Source: Pseudolabrys sp. (lineage in GTDB: Bacteria; Pseudomonadota; Alphaproteobacteria; Rhizobiales; Xanthobacteraceae). From it: a stretch of DNA of 13,590 nt. A program made the translations under genes and the position numbers. The stretch lies in contig JAFAQJ010000301.1 of NCBI GenBank assembly GCA_019246455.1, positions 1 to 13,590 of the forward strand, in the 5' to 3' direction. How positions within the stretch are numbered: position 1 is the stretch's first letter; the number at the start of each line of letters is the position of its first letter. Shown here piece after piece: positions 7,464 to 13,590 of the stretch. The notes beneath the pieces were generated by a model that made no database searches, was not told the origin of the DNA, and saw nothing but the letters and a program-made list of their open reading frames with translations.

Positions 7464-7492
7464 AGTGTATGGCACCAAGGCGAACATGTGAA
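7464..7492 (-). promoter_or_regulatory. Candidate sigma-70-type promoter of the Gfo/Idh-DUF993-isomerase operon
   Basis: On the minus strand TTCACA (7487-7492, 5 of 6 to the -35) and TACACT (7464-7469, 4 of 6 to the -10) are separated by exactly 17 bases. The start site would fall near 7457, leaving a leader of about 26 bases with the GAGGGG ribosome-binding site. I see no equally good promoter for the plus-strand gene in this divergent gap. Confidence 0.5.
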
Positions 7493-7500
7493 AACACGCC

Positions 7501-7531
7501 GCAGCCGTTCGGGATTGTGCATTGCGGCTGC
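7501..7531. repeat. Inverted repeat GCAGCCG-N17-CGGCTGC in the divergent control region
   Basis: Perfect 7-base arms at 7501-7507 and 7525-7531 are separated by 17 bases. The repeat lies between the two Gfo/Idh genes, just before the ribosome-binding site of the plus-strand gene (7537-7543) and upstream of the minus-strand -35. It could be an operator for an unlinked regulator or a hairpin in the plus-strand leader. Both readings are inference; a 7-base dyad can also occur by chance in GC-rich DNA. Confidence 0.4.
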
Positions 7532-7536
7532 AGGAT

Positions 7537-7543
7537 GGGAGGA
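7537..7543 (+). promoter_or_regulatory. Ribosome binding site of the plus-strand Gfo/Idh gene
   Basis: GGGAGGA, 7 bases before the ATG at 7551-7553. It decides the start against the longer open frame beginning at 7422, whose extra 43 codons run antisense over the neighbouring gene's start. Confidence 0.75.
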
Positions 7544-7550
7544 CGGTGCG

Positions 7551-8720
7551 ATGGCGCAAATAAGGGTCGGGTTGGTCGGCTGCGGCTTCGTCTCTGAGCT
7601 GCACATGTACGCCTTCAGGCGTGTCTATGGCGTCGACGCGATCGTTAAGGCCGTGGCCGCACGCGGCGATCATGTCGTGGGGTTCGCCAAGAAGCATGAC
7701 ATCCCGACGGTGTATCGCAGCTTCGGCGAACTGATCGCCGACAAAGAAATCGACGTCGTCGACATCTGCACACCGCCCAATCTACATGCCTCGATGATCG
7801 TCGAAGCGATGCAAGCCGGTAAGCACGTGATCTGCGAAAAGCCGTTTGCCGGGTATTTCGGGCGCGAGGGCGATAAGACGCCGATCGGGAAGAACGTGCC
7901 GAAAGCGCTAATGTACCAGCGCGTCATCGATGAGATGGACGCAACCTGCGCCGCCATCAAGAAGACCGGCAAGCTCTTCATGTATGCCGAAGACTGGGTT
8001 TATGCACCCGCTATCAGCAAGACGGTCGAATTCCTCAAGGCGACGAAGGACAAGATCTTGTTCATTAAGGGCGAAGAAAGTCACAGCGGCTCGCACGCTG
8101 CACATGCCGCGCAATGGGCGATGACCGGCGGCGGGTCGCTGATCCGTATGGGATGCCACCCGCTCTCCGCAGTGCTCTATCTCAAGCAGGTCGAGGCCAA
8201 GGCGCGTGGCGAAACGATCGCTGTTGCAAGTGTCACTTGCGACGTCGGCAATGTCGCCGCCTGCCTCAAGCAGAACGAGCGCGAATTTATCAAGGCCAAA
8301 CCGGTCGATGTTGAGGATTGGGGCGTTTTGACGATCACGTTCTCGGACGGCACGAAAGCGACCGTATTCTCCGGCGACATGATCATGGGCGGCGTGCGCA
8401 ATCTGATCGAGACTTATACCAATGGCGGTTCGCTGTTTTCCAACATTACGCCCAATCCGCACATGATGAGCTATCAAACCAGCGAGGAAAAACTCGCTGG
8501 GGTCTACATCACCGAAAAGGTCGACCGAAAAACCGGCTGGCAGTATATCTGCCTCGAAGAGGAATGGACCCGCGGCTATCTGCAGGAGATCCAGGACTTC
8601 ATGGAATGCGTCGCGACCGGTCGGCAGCCGCTGTCGGACCTCGCGCTGGCCTATGAGACGATCAAAGTGAACTATGCGGGTTATTGGGCGGCCGAGGAAG
8701 GCCGGCGCGTCACGTTCTGA
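7551..8720 (+). CDS. Gfo/Idh/MocA-family NAD(P)-dependent oxidoreductase (plus strand)
   Basis: A 389-residue dehydrogenase with the Rossmann motif GLVGCGFVSELH (7-18), ICTPPNLH (72-79) and the conserved CEKP (95-98, Lys97). The catalytic block reads GGGSLIRMGCHPLSAVLYLK (193-212). His203 is kept, but the usual Asp of GGGxxxDxGxH is Arg199. An insertion with YFGREGDKTPIGK (102-114) follows CEKP and is longer than in typical members. These points suggest a distinct subfamily rather than a copy of the minus-strand enzyme. The start at 7551 is set by GGGAGGA at 7537-7543. It is divergent from the minus-strand operon and converges on the transporter genes, overlapping the LivM-like gene by 11 bases at its 3' end. 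It probably handles the same substrate or a later intermediate of it; this is inferred from context only. Confidence 0.9.
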   Translation: MAQIRVGLVGCGFVSELHMYAFRRVYGVDAIVKAVAARGDHVVGFAKKHDIPTVYRSFGELIADKEIDVVDICTPPNLHASMIVEAMQAGKHVICEKPFAGYFGREGDKTPIGKNVPKALMYQRVIDEMDATCAAIKKTGKLFMYAEDWVYAPAISKTVEFLKATKDKILFIKGEESHSGSHAAHAAQWAMTGGGSLIRMGCHPLSAVLYLKQVEAKARGETIAVASVTCDVGNVAACLKQNEREFIKAKPVDVEDWGVLTITFSDGTKATVFSGDMIMGGVRNLIETYTNGGSLFSNITPNPHMMSYQTSEEKLAGVYITEKVDRKTGWQYICLEEEWTRGYLQEIQDFMECVATGRQPLSDLALAYETIKVNYAGYWAAEEGRRVTF

Positions 8721-9705
8721 CGTTCGACGGCGCAGCGGACGGCTTGGCCATGCGCCGGCGCCGCGCCTTGATGCCTTCGATCGTGCCGACGATGCCCTGC
8801 GGCATGAAAATGATGCAGAGCACCAGAAGGATACCGTAGATCGTGTTGGCGGCGCCGATGAAATTGGCGCCAAACCAGACGCGCAATCCTTCGGTCAACG
8901 ACAACGTGAGCAATGATCCGACCGTCGGGCCGAGCAGCGAATAGACCCCGCCGGCAATCGAAGCAAACACGATCTGCAATGAGACGGCGATGCCCGAGAC
9001 AGTTTCCGGATTGAGATACATGATGTATTGCCCGTAGATCGCACCGCCGAGCGCGGTGAGCGCGGCGCTGATCACGGTCACACGTAGTTTTTCGCGCAGC
9101 ACGTTGATACCGACCGCCGCCGCCGCGTCTTCATCTTCCGAAATCGCCTCCAGCGCCTCGCGGCTGATACCATGATCGATCCGCTGCCATGCCAGAAGCC
9201 CGATCAACCAAAGCACTACGGCGATCCCGTAGAAATACCCCTTGTCCGGGAATTGGAGCGCGTACCAGGAGTGACCGACGGTCTTTTGTGTAAAGCCCAG
9301 CGATCCTCCGGTAACGTCGCGCGCCGCGACCAGCGACAGCAGTACGACCTGACTGAGCGCCAACGTCACCAGTGCGAAATAGTGGCCGACGACTTTGAGG
9401 CGGAAGCACGGATATCCGATGATGATCGCGAGCAGCACCGAGATGCCGAGGCTTAGCGGGATGCCGATCCAAGGCGTGAGGTCGTAGTAATTCCACAGCA
9501 GCGCAGGAACGTAAGCGCCGATCCCCATGAACGCGCCATGGCCGAACGACACGAAGCCGAAGCGGCCCATGAGCGCCCACGCCGTGTAGATGAACGCCCA
9601 CAGCAAGATCTGGATCACCAAATGCAGGAAATATGGCGGGATGAACGTCGGGAGAGCGATCAATATCGCGAGTCCGATGAGCGTAAGGACACGATTGAAG
9701 GTCAT
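8710..9705 (-). CDS. LivM-like ABC transporter permease (HAAT family)
   Basis: A 331-residue inner-membrane permease of the branched-chain amino acid/amide (HAAT) type, the partner of the LivH-like protein in the same channel. It has many hydrophobic segments from residue 8 onward and the family block GRFGFVSFGHGAFMGIGAYV (47-66). The EAA-like coupling loop EALEAISEDEDAAAAVGIN lies in the second half and should dock to the ATPases. The C-terminus ends in a basic tail (KARRRRMAKP). The frame is open for 81 codons further upstream, but the ATG at 9703-9705 overlaps the livH-like stop as ATGA and begins the first membrane segment correctly. Last gene of the transporter operon. Its 3' end overlaps the convergent plus-strand oxidoreductase by 11 bases (8710-8720), which leaves no room for a separate terminator. 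Family is firm; substrate is unknown, so the liv symbol is not assigned. Confidence 0.92.
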   Translation of the reverse strand: MTFNRVLTLIGLAILIALPTFIPPYFLHLVIQILLWAFIYTAWALMGRFGFVSFGHGAFMGIGAYVPALLWNYYDLTPWIGIPLSLGISVLLAIIIGYPCFRLKVVGHYFALVTLALSQVVLLSLVAARDVTGGSLGFTQKTVGHSWYALQFPDKGYFYGIAVVLWLIGLLAWQRIDHGISREALEAISEDEDAAAAVGINVLREKLRVTVISAALTALGGAIYGQYIMYLNPETVSGIAVSLQIVFASIAGGVYSLLGPTVGSLLTLSLTEGLRVWFGANFIGAANTIYGILLVLCIIFMPQGIVGTIEGIKARRRRMAKPSAAPSNVRT

Positions 9706-10556
9706 CGCGCGAACAGGCCCCGCGGACGAATGAACATCAGCACAATGAAGAAGGTGAAAGCGAGCACGTAGGACCACTCGGTGTTCGAGTAGTACCCGCC
9801 AATCGCAATGATCTGGCTGATGATGAAGGACGCGGCAAAGCCGCCGATCATGTTGCCGAGCCCGCCCAGCACACAGATCATGAAGATGACCGGGCCGAAT
9901 GTGTTGCCGATGAACGGATGCACATCGTATTGCAGCGCCAACAAACAAGCAGCGAGGCCGGCGAGCGCCCCACCAATCGCCGAGGTGACGAGATAGATGC
10001 GGCGCTGGTCGACGCCCATCAAGCCGACAATGTCGCGATCCTGCGCAATGGCGCGGATCGCCGTCCCGATGTAAGTGCGCTTGAGGAAAAGATAGAGCAC
10101 AACGGCGCCGATCAATCCCACCATAAACGCAATCAGCCGCGCGAAGCTGATATACATCGTCGCGAATTCAAGGATCGGCAGCCGCACGCCAATGTTGCGG
10201 AAATCGGTACCGAACAACAGCGTCGCAAAGCTTTGTAGAAAGAACAGTAGTCCGCCAGTCGCCAGTAGTTGATTGAGCGGCGGCGAATTAAGAACTGGCG
10301 CAATAATGAGAAGATGGACGACAACGCCGAGGATCGACACGCCGATGATCGCGATCAGGCAGGCCACCGGCAGCGGCACGCCGTACTCGGCATAAAGGAA
10401 ATAAAGCGCATACATGCCACACATAACGATGTCGGCATAAGCGATCCAGACGACGTCGATCACGCCGAAGATCAGGTTGAGGCCGAGCGCCAGCAGCGCC
10501 AGCACGCCGCCAAGGAGAATGCGGTTGATGATCGCTTCGAGGAGATAGATGTCCAC
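9702..10556 (-). CDS. LivH-like ABC transporter permease (HAAT family)
   Basis: A 284-residue inner-membrane permease with the typical LivH opening (NRILLGGVLALLALGLNLIF, residues 11-30) and about eight hydrophobic segments. The EAA-like loop GTAIRAIAQDRDIVGLMGVD sits in the second half, and VLGGLGNMIGGFAASFIISQ near the C-terminus is also characteristic. It ends in RPRGLFAR, the usual LivH tail. The start is a GTG at 10554-10556 directly after the TAG of the LivF-like gene, with AGGG at 10563-10566 six bases upstream; no other start precedes the first membrane helix. Together with the LivM-like protein it should form the transmembrane pore. Confidence 0.92.
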   Translation of the reverse strand: MDIYLLEAIINRILLGGVLALLALGLNLIFGVIDVVWIAYADIVMCGMYALYFLYAEYGVPLPVACLIAIIGVSILGVVVHLLIIAPVLNSPPLNQLLATGGLLFFLQSFATLLFGTDFRNIGVRLPILEFATMYISFARLIAFMVGLIGAVVLYLFLKRTYIGTAIRAIAQDRDIVGLMGVDQRRIYLVTSAIGGALAGLAACLLALQYDVHPFIGNTFGPVIFMICVLGGLGNMIGGFAASFIISQIIAIGGYYSNTEWSYVLAFTFFIVLMFIRPRGLFAR

Positions 10557-11261
10557 CTAAAGCCCTATATACGATTGGCGGATAAAGCTGTTGTTCTTGA
10601 GCTCGGCCGCACTGCCCGACAACTTGATCGAGCCAACCTCGAGCAGATAGGCGCGGTCGACGACGTCCAGCACTTGCTGAACGTTCTGCTCGACGATGAG
10701 AACCGTGAGCCCCTCCTCGCGGATGCGCCGCACCAGATCGAACACTTGCTGGACGACGAGGGGAGCGAGCCCGGCCGATGGTTCGTCCATCAGCAAGACT
10801 TTCGGTTTCGACATCAGGGCTCGGCCGATGGCGCACATTTGCTGTTCGCCGCCCGACATGGTGCCGGCCGCCTGTTCGCGGCGGTCTTTCAGTCGCGGGA
10901 ACAGCGTGTAGACCCAATCGAGCTGGTCAGCGAACCGCGCCCGCGCCTGCGGAATGAATGCCCCGATGCGCAGATTTTCCTCGACCGTCAGGCGCGGAAA
11001 CAGGCGTCGGCCCTCCGGCACATGTGCGATGCCCTGCTCGACCATGCGGTGCGCCGGCAAGCCGCCGACCGGCCGACCATCCATCGTCATGACGCCTTCC
11101 TGCATCGGAATGAGGCCCGAGATCACCCGCATCAACGTGGTCTTGCCAGCGCCGTTTGGGCCGATCACACCGCCGGCTTCACCCTTCGGCACTTCAAGTG
11201 ATACGCCGAACAGCGCCTGAAACGATCCGTAGCCGGCTGAGACAGAGGCGAGCGAAAGCAT
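10557..11261 (-). CDS. LivF-like ABC transporter ATP-binding protein (HAAT family)
   Basis: A 234-residue ATPase at the normal LivF length. Walker A is GPNGAGKT (34-41), the signature is MSGGEQQ (135-141), and Walker B is VLLMDEPSAGLAP (155-167) with Glu160 as the catalytic residue. The block IAHVPEGRRLFPRLTVEENL (78-97) is a LivF hallmark. LIVEQNVQQVL (188-198) has Gln/Asn where many ABC proteins carry the switch His, which is usual for LivF. It should pair with the LivG-like protein to power the LivH/LivM-like pore. One base separates it from the LivG-like stop codon. Confidence 0.93.
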   Translation of the reverse strand: MLSLASVSAGYGSFQALFGVSLEVPKGEAGGVIGPNGAGKTTLMRVISGLIPMQEGVMTMDGRPVGGLPAHRMVEQGIAHVPEGRRLFPRLTVEENLRIGAFIPQARARFADQLDWVYTLFPRLKDRREQAAGTMSGGEQQMCAIGRALMSKPKVLLMDEPSAGLAPLVVQQVFDLVRRIREEGLTVLIVEQNVQQVLDVVDRAYLLEVGSIKLSGSAAELKNNSFIRQSYIGL

Positions 11262-11262
11262 G

Positions 11263-11988
11263 TCAGGCTCGCGGCTTGCCGAGATAGACTTCCGTCACGC
11301 GAGGATCGACCGCTGCTTGGGCGGGCGCGCCCTCGAAAATCTTTTCGCCATGGTCAAGAACAATGACGCGGTCGACCACACGCATCAGTACGCCCATGAT
11401 GTGCTCGACCCAGATAATGGTGATGCCCATTTTGCTGCGGATACTGCCGAGAAGGTCGGCCGCGCGTTCCATCTCGGTACGATCAAGACCGCCAAGGCTT
11501 TCATCCGCGAGCAGCAATCGCGGCTTGGTCGCAAGCGCGCGAGCCAATTCGAGCTTTTTCAACGCAGCTGCTCCAAGGCCTTCCGTGCGTGTCGATTCAT
11601 CCGATGGGAGGCCGACCATGTCGAGCGCCTCGGCAGCACGGCGGTACGCTTCGGCGCGCGAAATCGCGCCTGATTGCCCGTAATAGGCGGCCAAAGTCAC
11701 GTTCTCGATCAAGGACAATTTGCGAAAGGGCCGCGGAATCTGGAACGTGCGACCGATACCGTTGTGGCAGATTTGGTGCGCCGGCAGACCGGCAATTTCT
11801 TTACCCTCAAGGCGGATCGAGCCTGAGCTCGGGCGCAGATTGCCCGCGATCAGGTTAAACGTCGTGCTTTTGCCCGATCCGTTGGGCCCGATCAGGCCCA
11901 GGATTTCGCCTTGACGCAGTTCGAAGGAAACCTGGTTGACCGCCAGGAATCCTCCGAACCGCTTACAAAGCCGCTCGACGACCAGCAT
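11263..11988 (-). CDS. LivG-like ABC transporter ATP-binding protein with atypical signature motif
   Basis: A 241-residue ATPase of LivG type. Walker A is GPNGSGKS (34-41). GRTFQIPRPFRKLSLIENV (79-97) is the LivG-typical Q-loop region. Walker B is LLLADESLGGLD (158-169) with Glu163, and the switch His is His196 in VEHIM. The ABC signature, normally LSxGxxR or similar, reads LGAAALKKLELARAL (138-152), lacking the Ser-Gly-Gly core. Some HAAT ATPases have degenerate signatures, so this may be a subfamily trait; the LivF-like partner has a normal signature. It sits 6 bases after the stop of the substrate-binding protein. No strong ribosome-binding site is seen, so translation may be coupled. Confidence 0.92.
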   Translation of the reverse strand: MLVVERLCKRFGGFLAVNQVSFELRQGEILGLIGPNGSGKSTTFNLIAGNLRPSSGSIRLEGKEIAGLPAHQICHNGIGRTFQIPRPFRKLSLIENVTLAAYYGQSGAISRAEAYRRAAEALDMVGLPSDESTRTEGLGAAALKKLELARALATKPRLLLADESLGGLDRTEMERAADLLGSIRSKMGITIIWVEHIMGVLMRVVDRVIVLDHGEKIFEGAPAQAAVDPRVTEVYLGKPRA

Positions 11989-11994
11989 GCCGGT

Positions 11995-13305
11995 CTAGGC
12001 GCCGTAGACCGAATCTTTTGGTAGCGGGAAGACTGGATCTTGCGTCCGGATGTTGGTCGGCCACACAACAGAGATGTGTTCACCGGCATTTTGCATCACG
12101 ACAGGAGTCGAGCGCTCGTTCTGGCCCGACAACGGCGTGCCCGGCTTATAGAACTTGACCCCGTAGCCCTGGATCGTGCCACCTGGCGGAATGTCGACGT
12201 CGAGCGCGGCCTTACGTATCGCCTCGGGGTCGAAGCCGCCGTATTTATCCTTGGCGACCGGCAACACGTTGTTCAGTAGCACCCAGGTTTGGTTGAAGCC
12301 CATCGAACAGTGCGGAGGCACGTCATTAGCGCCGGTCTTCGCCTTATAACGTTCGACCATGATCTTGATGAGGTCGCCAACCCCGGGCGCCAGTTTCGCC
12401 GGATCGAGCAATTGCGCCGGCACCGGATCGATGTTGCAGAAATTATCGATGTCCTTGCCAAACGTGGCCCGTAGCTTGTCGAGCTGGCTGTAACCGGCGC
12501 CCGCGCCAAACAGCATCTTGAAGCGCAGGCCGCTTTCACGCGCCTGGCGTAGAAACAGCGTGATGTCGGGGTTGTAGCCGGCGTGTGAGATCACGTCGGC
12601 GCCAGAGCGCTTGATCTTCGTCACCAGCGCCGAGAGATCGGGCGCCGAAGCCGAATAGCCTTCCTTCAACACAACTTGAAGGCCGGCCGCCTTGGAATAG
12701 GATTCGTCGGCCGCCGCAACGCCCACGCCATACGGGCCGTCTTCGTGGATCAGCGCGACCTTCACGGCTTGCGGCTCCATGCCAAGCTTGCCCTTGGCGT
12801 GCTCAGTAATGAAGCTTGCGAAAGCTTGGCCGTACTGATCGGAGTGTATCTGCGCGCGGAAGACGTATTGCAGATTCTTGTCCTTGAACACGGCGGTCGC
12901 CACCGCCGTGGTGATCCAGAGAATCTTCTTCTGTTGTTCGACTTTCGCCGCCAGCGGGACCGCATGCGCGCTGGCATAGACGCCGTCGATGATGTCGACT
13001 TTTTCCTGATTGATCAGGCGTTCGACTTCATTGATCGCAACATCGGCCTTGCTCTGTGAATCAGCGTTGACGGCACTGACTTTGTATTTGCCGCCGATGC
13101 CGCCCTTTTCGTTGCACAAATCGATCGCGATTTGCGCGCCGACCGAAGAAGCAACCGAGCCGCCCGCGGCAAATGGACCCGACAGATCGTAGATCGTTCC
13201 GATGCGAACCGTTTCGGCCTGAGCCATGGCGCGAGTCCAATCGAAACTCGCGGCGGCAGCAGCGGCAGCGGAAGTTTTAAGCAGAGTTCTGCGTGAAGTC
13301 TTCAT
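11995..13305 (-). CDS. HAAT-type periplasmic substrate-binding protein with twin-arginine-like signal peptide
   Basis: A 436-residue LivJ/LivK-like (Peripla_BP_6-type) binding protein that captures the substrate in the periplasm and delivers it to the permease pair. The mature part opens with VRIGTIYDLSGPFAAGG, the usual first strand, and contains KVALIHEDGPYGVGVA and PDLSALVTKIKRSGADVISH, both characteristic. The N-terminus MKTSRRTLLK has a Tat-like SRRxLLK motif, followed by seven Ala and a likely cleavage after AMA (residue 28). An ATG at 13320 is in frame, but AGGGAGG at 13311-13317 places the start at the ATG 13303-13305 (5 bases away) or one codon earlier. It is the first gene of the transporter operon. 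Proteins of this family bind amino acids, amides, urea, aromatic acids and other small molecules, so the ligand cannot be named from the sequence. Confidence 0.92.
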   Translation of the reverse strand: MKTSRRTLLKTSAAAAAAASFDWTRAMAQAETVRIGTIYDLSGPFAAGGSVASSVGAQIAIDLCNEKGGIGGKYKVSAVNADSQSKADVAINEVERLINQEKVDIIDGVYASAHAVPLAAKVEQQKKILWITTAVATAVFKDKNLQYVFRAQIHSDQYGQAFASFITEHAKGKLGMEPQAVKVALIHEDGPYGVGVAAADESYSKAAGLQVVLKEGYSASAPDLSALVTKIKRSGADVISHAGYNPDITLFLRQARESGLRFKMLFGAGAGYSQLDKLRATFGKDIDNFCNIDPVPAQLLDPAKLAPGVGDLIKIMVERYKAKTGANDVPPHCSMGFNQTWVLLNNVLPVAKDKYGGFDPEAIRKAALDVDIPPGGTIQGYGVKFYKPGTPLSGQNERSTPVVMQNAGEHISVVWPTNIRTQDPVFPLPKDSVYGA

Positions 13306-13346
13306 CATGTCCTCCCTCATATGCCGCTTAGGCGCGGATTTTTATG

Positions 13347-13405
13347 GTCAAAGTATTTGGACAACAGGCCGCCAAGTCAATGACAAGCGCCATGTCCTTT
13401 TGGAC
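13347..13405. promoter_or_regulatory. Two GTCC/GGAC dyads flanking the transporter promoter, candidate operators
   Basis: A perfect dyad GTCC-TTTT-GGAC lies at 13394-13405, just upstream of the -35. An imperfect dyad GTCAAA-GTA-TTTGGAC lies at 13347-13362, over the -10. Both share the half-site TTTGGAC, whose copies end 43 bases apart, close to four helical turns. This could be a paired binding site for a regulator that responds to the transported compound. Function is inference; no regulator gene is in the window. Confidence 0.35.
13352..13380 (-). promoter_or_regulatory. Candidate sigma-70-type promoter of the transporter operon
   Basis: On the minus strand TTGACT (13375-13380, 5 of 6) and AATACT (13352-13357, 4 of 6) are separated by 17 bases. 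The start site would be near 13345, with a leader of about 40 bases ending in AGGGAGG. This is the best promoter-like sequence in the 158-base divergent gap. Confidence 0.55.
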
Positions 13406-13463
13406 TATCGCAGGATGCAACCGCTAGATAAGGCTCATTCGGACCGGCTAACCTCAGAAACGA

Positions 13464-13590
13464 ATGGGTATGGATGCAGGCATGACGCAGGTGCGGAAAT
13501 TTGTCTCAGGTGGCTACCGTTTCATTCCAGCGGTCTTCCAGTACTCGGCGGGCGTCGCAGCAGAGCCAGGGTTCGAAATCGTCCACGCGC
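13464..13590 (+). CDS. Conserved hypothetical protein, N-terminal fragment cut by window edge
   Basis: An open frame of 42 codons runs to the right edge without a stop. Three in-frame ATGs (13464, 13470, 13482) are possible starts; none has a strong ribosome-binding site, and 13464 is the longest. From 13482 the product reads MTQVRKFVSGGYRFIPAVFQ, continuing YSAGVAAEPGFEIVHA. The GGYRF...VFQYSAGVAA pattern reminds me of a small family of uncharacterised proteins in proteobacteria, but I cannot name a function. Its orientation, divergent from the transporter operon, means it could share the 13306-13463 control region. Confidence 0.6.
   Translation, partial: MGMDAGMTQVRKFVSGGYRFIPAVFQYSAGVAAEPGFEIVHA

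Noticed and set aside
7908..8873. Minus-strand open frame of 321 codons
   Set aside because: It is antisense to the plus-strand Gfo/Idh gene and runs across the LivM-like 3' end; no family likeness.
9706..9948. N-terminal extension of the LivM-like gene by 81 codons
   Set aside because: The extension has His/Arg-rich shadow composition and lies in the LivH-like gene; the ATGA-coupled start begins the first membrane helix.
10269..11201. Plus-strand open frame of 310 codons rich in Arg, His and Asp
   Set aside because: It is antisense to the LivH- and LivF-like genes; its composition is that of a shadow frame, with no domain visible.
13228..13270. GC-rich triplet repeat-like stretch (gcggcggcagcagcggcagc)
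   Set aside because: It simply encodes the seven-Ala run of the signal peptide.
13323..13343. Terminator-like CCGC/GCGG stem followed by a T run on the plus strand
   Set aside because: The stem is only 4 bases and no plus-strand gene ends before it; it lies in the leader of the minus-strand transporter operon.

Overview
The window looks like chromosome of an alphaproteobacterium of the Hyphomicrobiales (Bradyrhizobium-like) type. The evidence is the imuA-imuB-dnaE2 SOS mutagenesis cassette, a GTTC-N7-GTTC LexA-type box at imuA, GC-rich DNA with tightly packed and overlapping genes, and several solute-binding and dehydrogenase families common in that order. No RNA gene, insertion sequence, CRISPR array or prophage trace was seen. 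No gene-free stretch exceeds 160 bases.

From left to right there are three blocks. (1) Positions 1-3028, minus strand: the damage-inducible translesion cassette imuA, imuB and dnaE2, with dnaE2 cut by the left edge after 257 codons. A LexA-type box overlaps the imuA start codon. (2) Positions 3119-8720: a catabolic gene group around a 119-base divergent control region (7432-7550). To the left on the minus strand run a Gfo/Idh/MocA oxidoreductase, a DUF993 (aldolase-like TIM barrel) protein and a sugar isomerase/epimerase-like TIM barrel, joined by 4-base and 1-base overlaps. A TauD/TfdA-type Fe(II)/2-oxoglutarate dioxygenase follows after 46 bases. To the right on the plus strand is a second Gfo/Idh/MocA oxidoreductase. 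(3) Positions 8710-13305, minus strand: a complete branched-chain-amino-acid-type (HAAT) ABC transporter in the order substrate-binding protein, LivG-, LivF-, LivH- and LivM-like. Its last gene overlaps the plus-strand oxidoreductase tail to tail by 11 bases. At the right edge a new plus-strand gene begins, divergent from the transporter.

Taken together, blocks 2 and 3 look like an uptake-and-degradation system for a small polyol, sugar or sugar-derived compound. The transporter would bring it in, two NAD(P)-dependent dehydrogenases would oxidise it, and the isomerase-like and aldolase-like barrels would rearrange and cleave the product. The dioxygenase may remove a substituent. The substrate cannot be read from the sequence. 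I do not know of a described pathway with exactly this gene set, and it is the best candidate for an undescribed system here. The SOS cassette is well known as a family, but its LexA box position relative to the start codon, the weak clamp-binding motif in ImuB and the altered PHP site of DnaE2 are worth noting.
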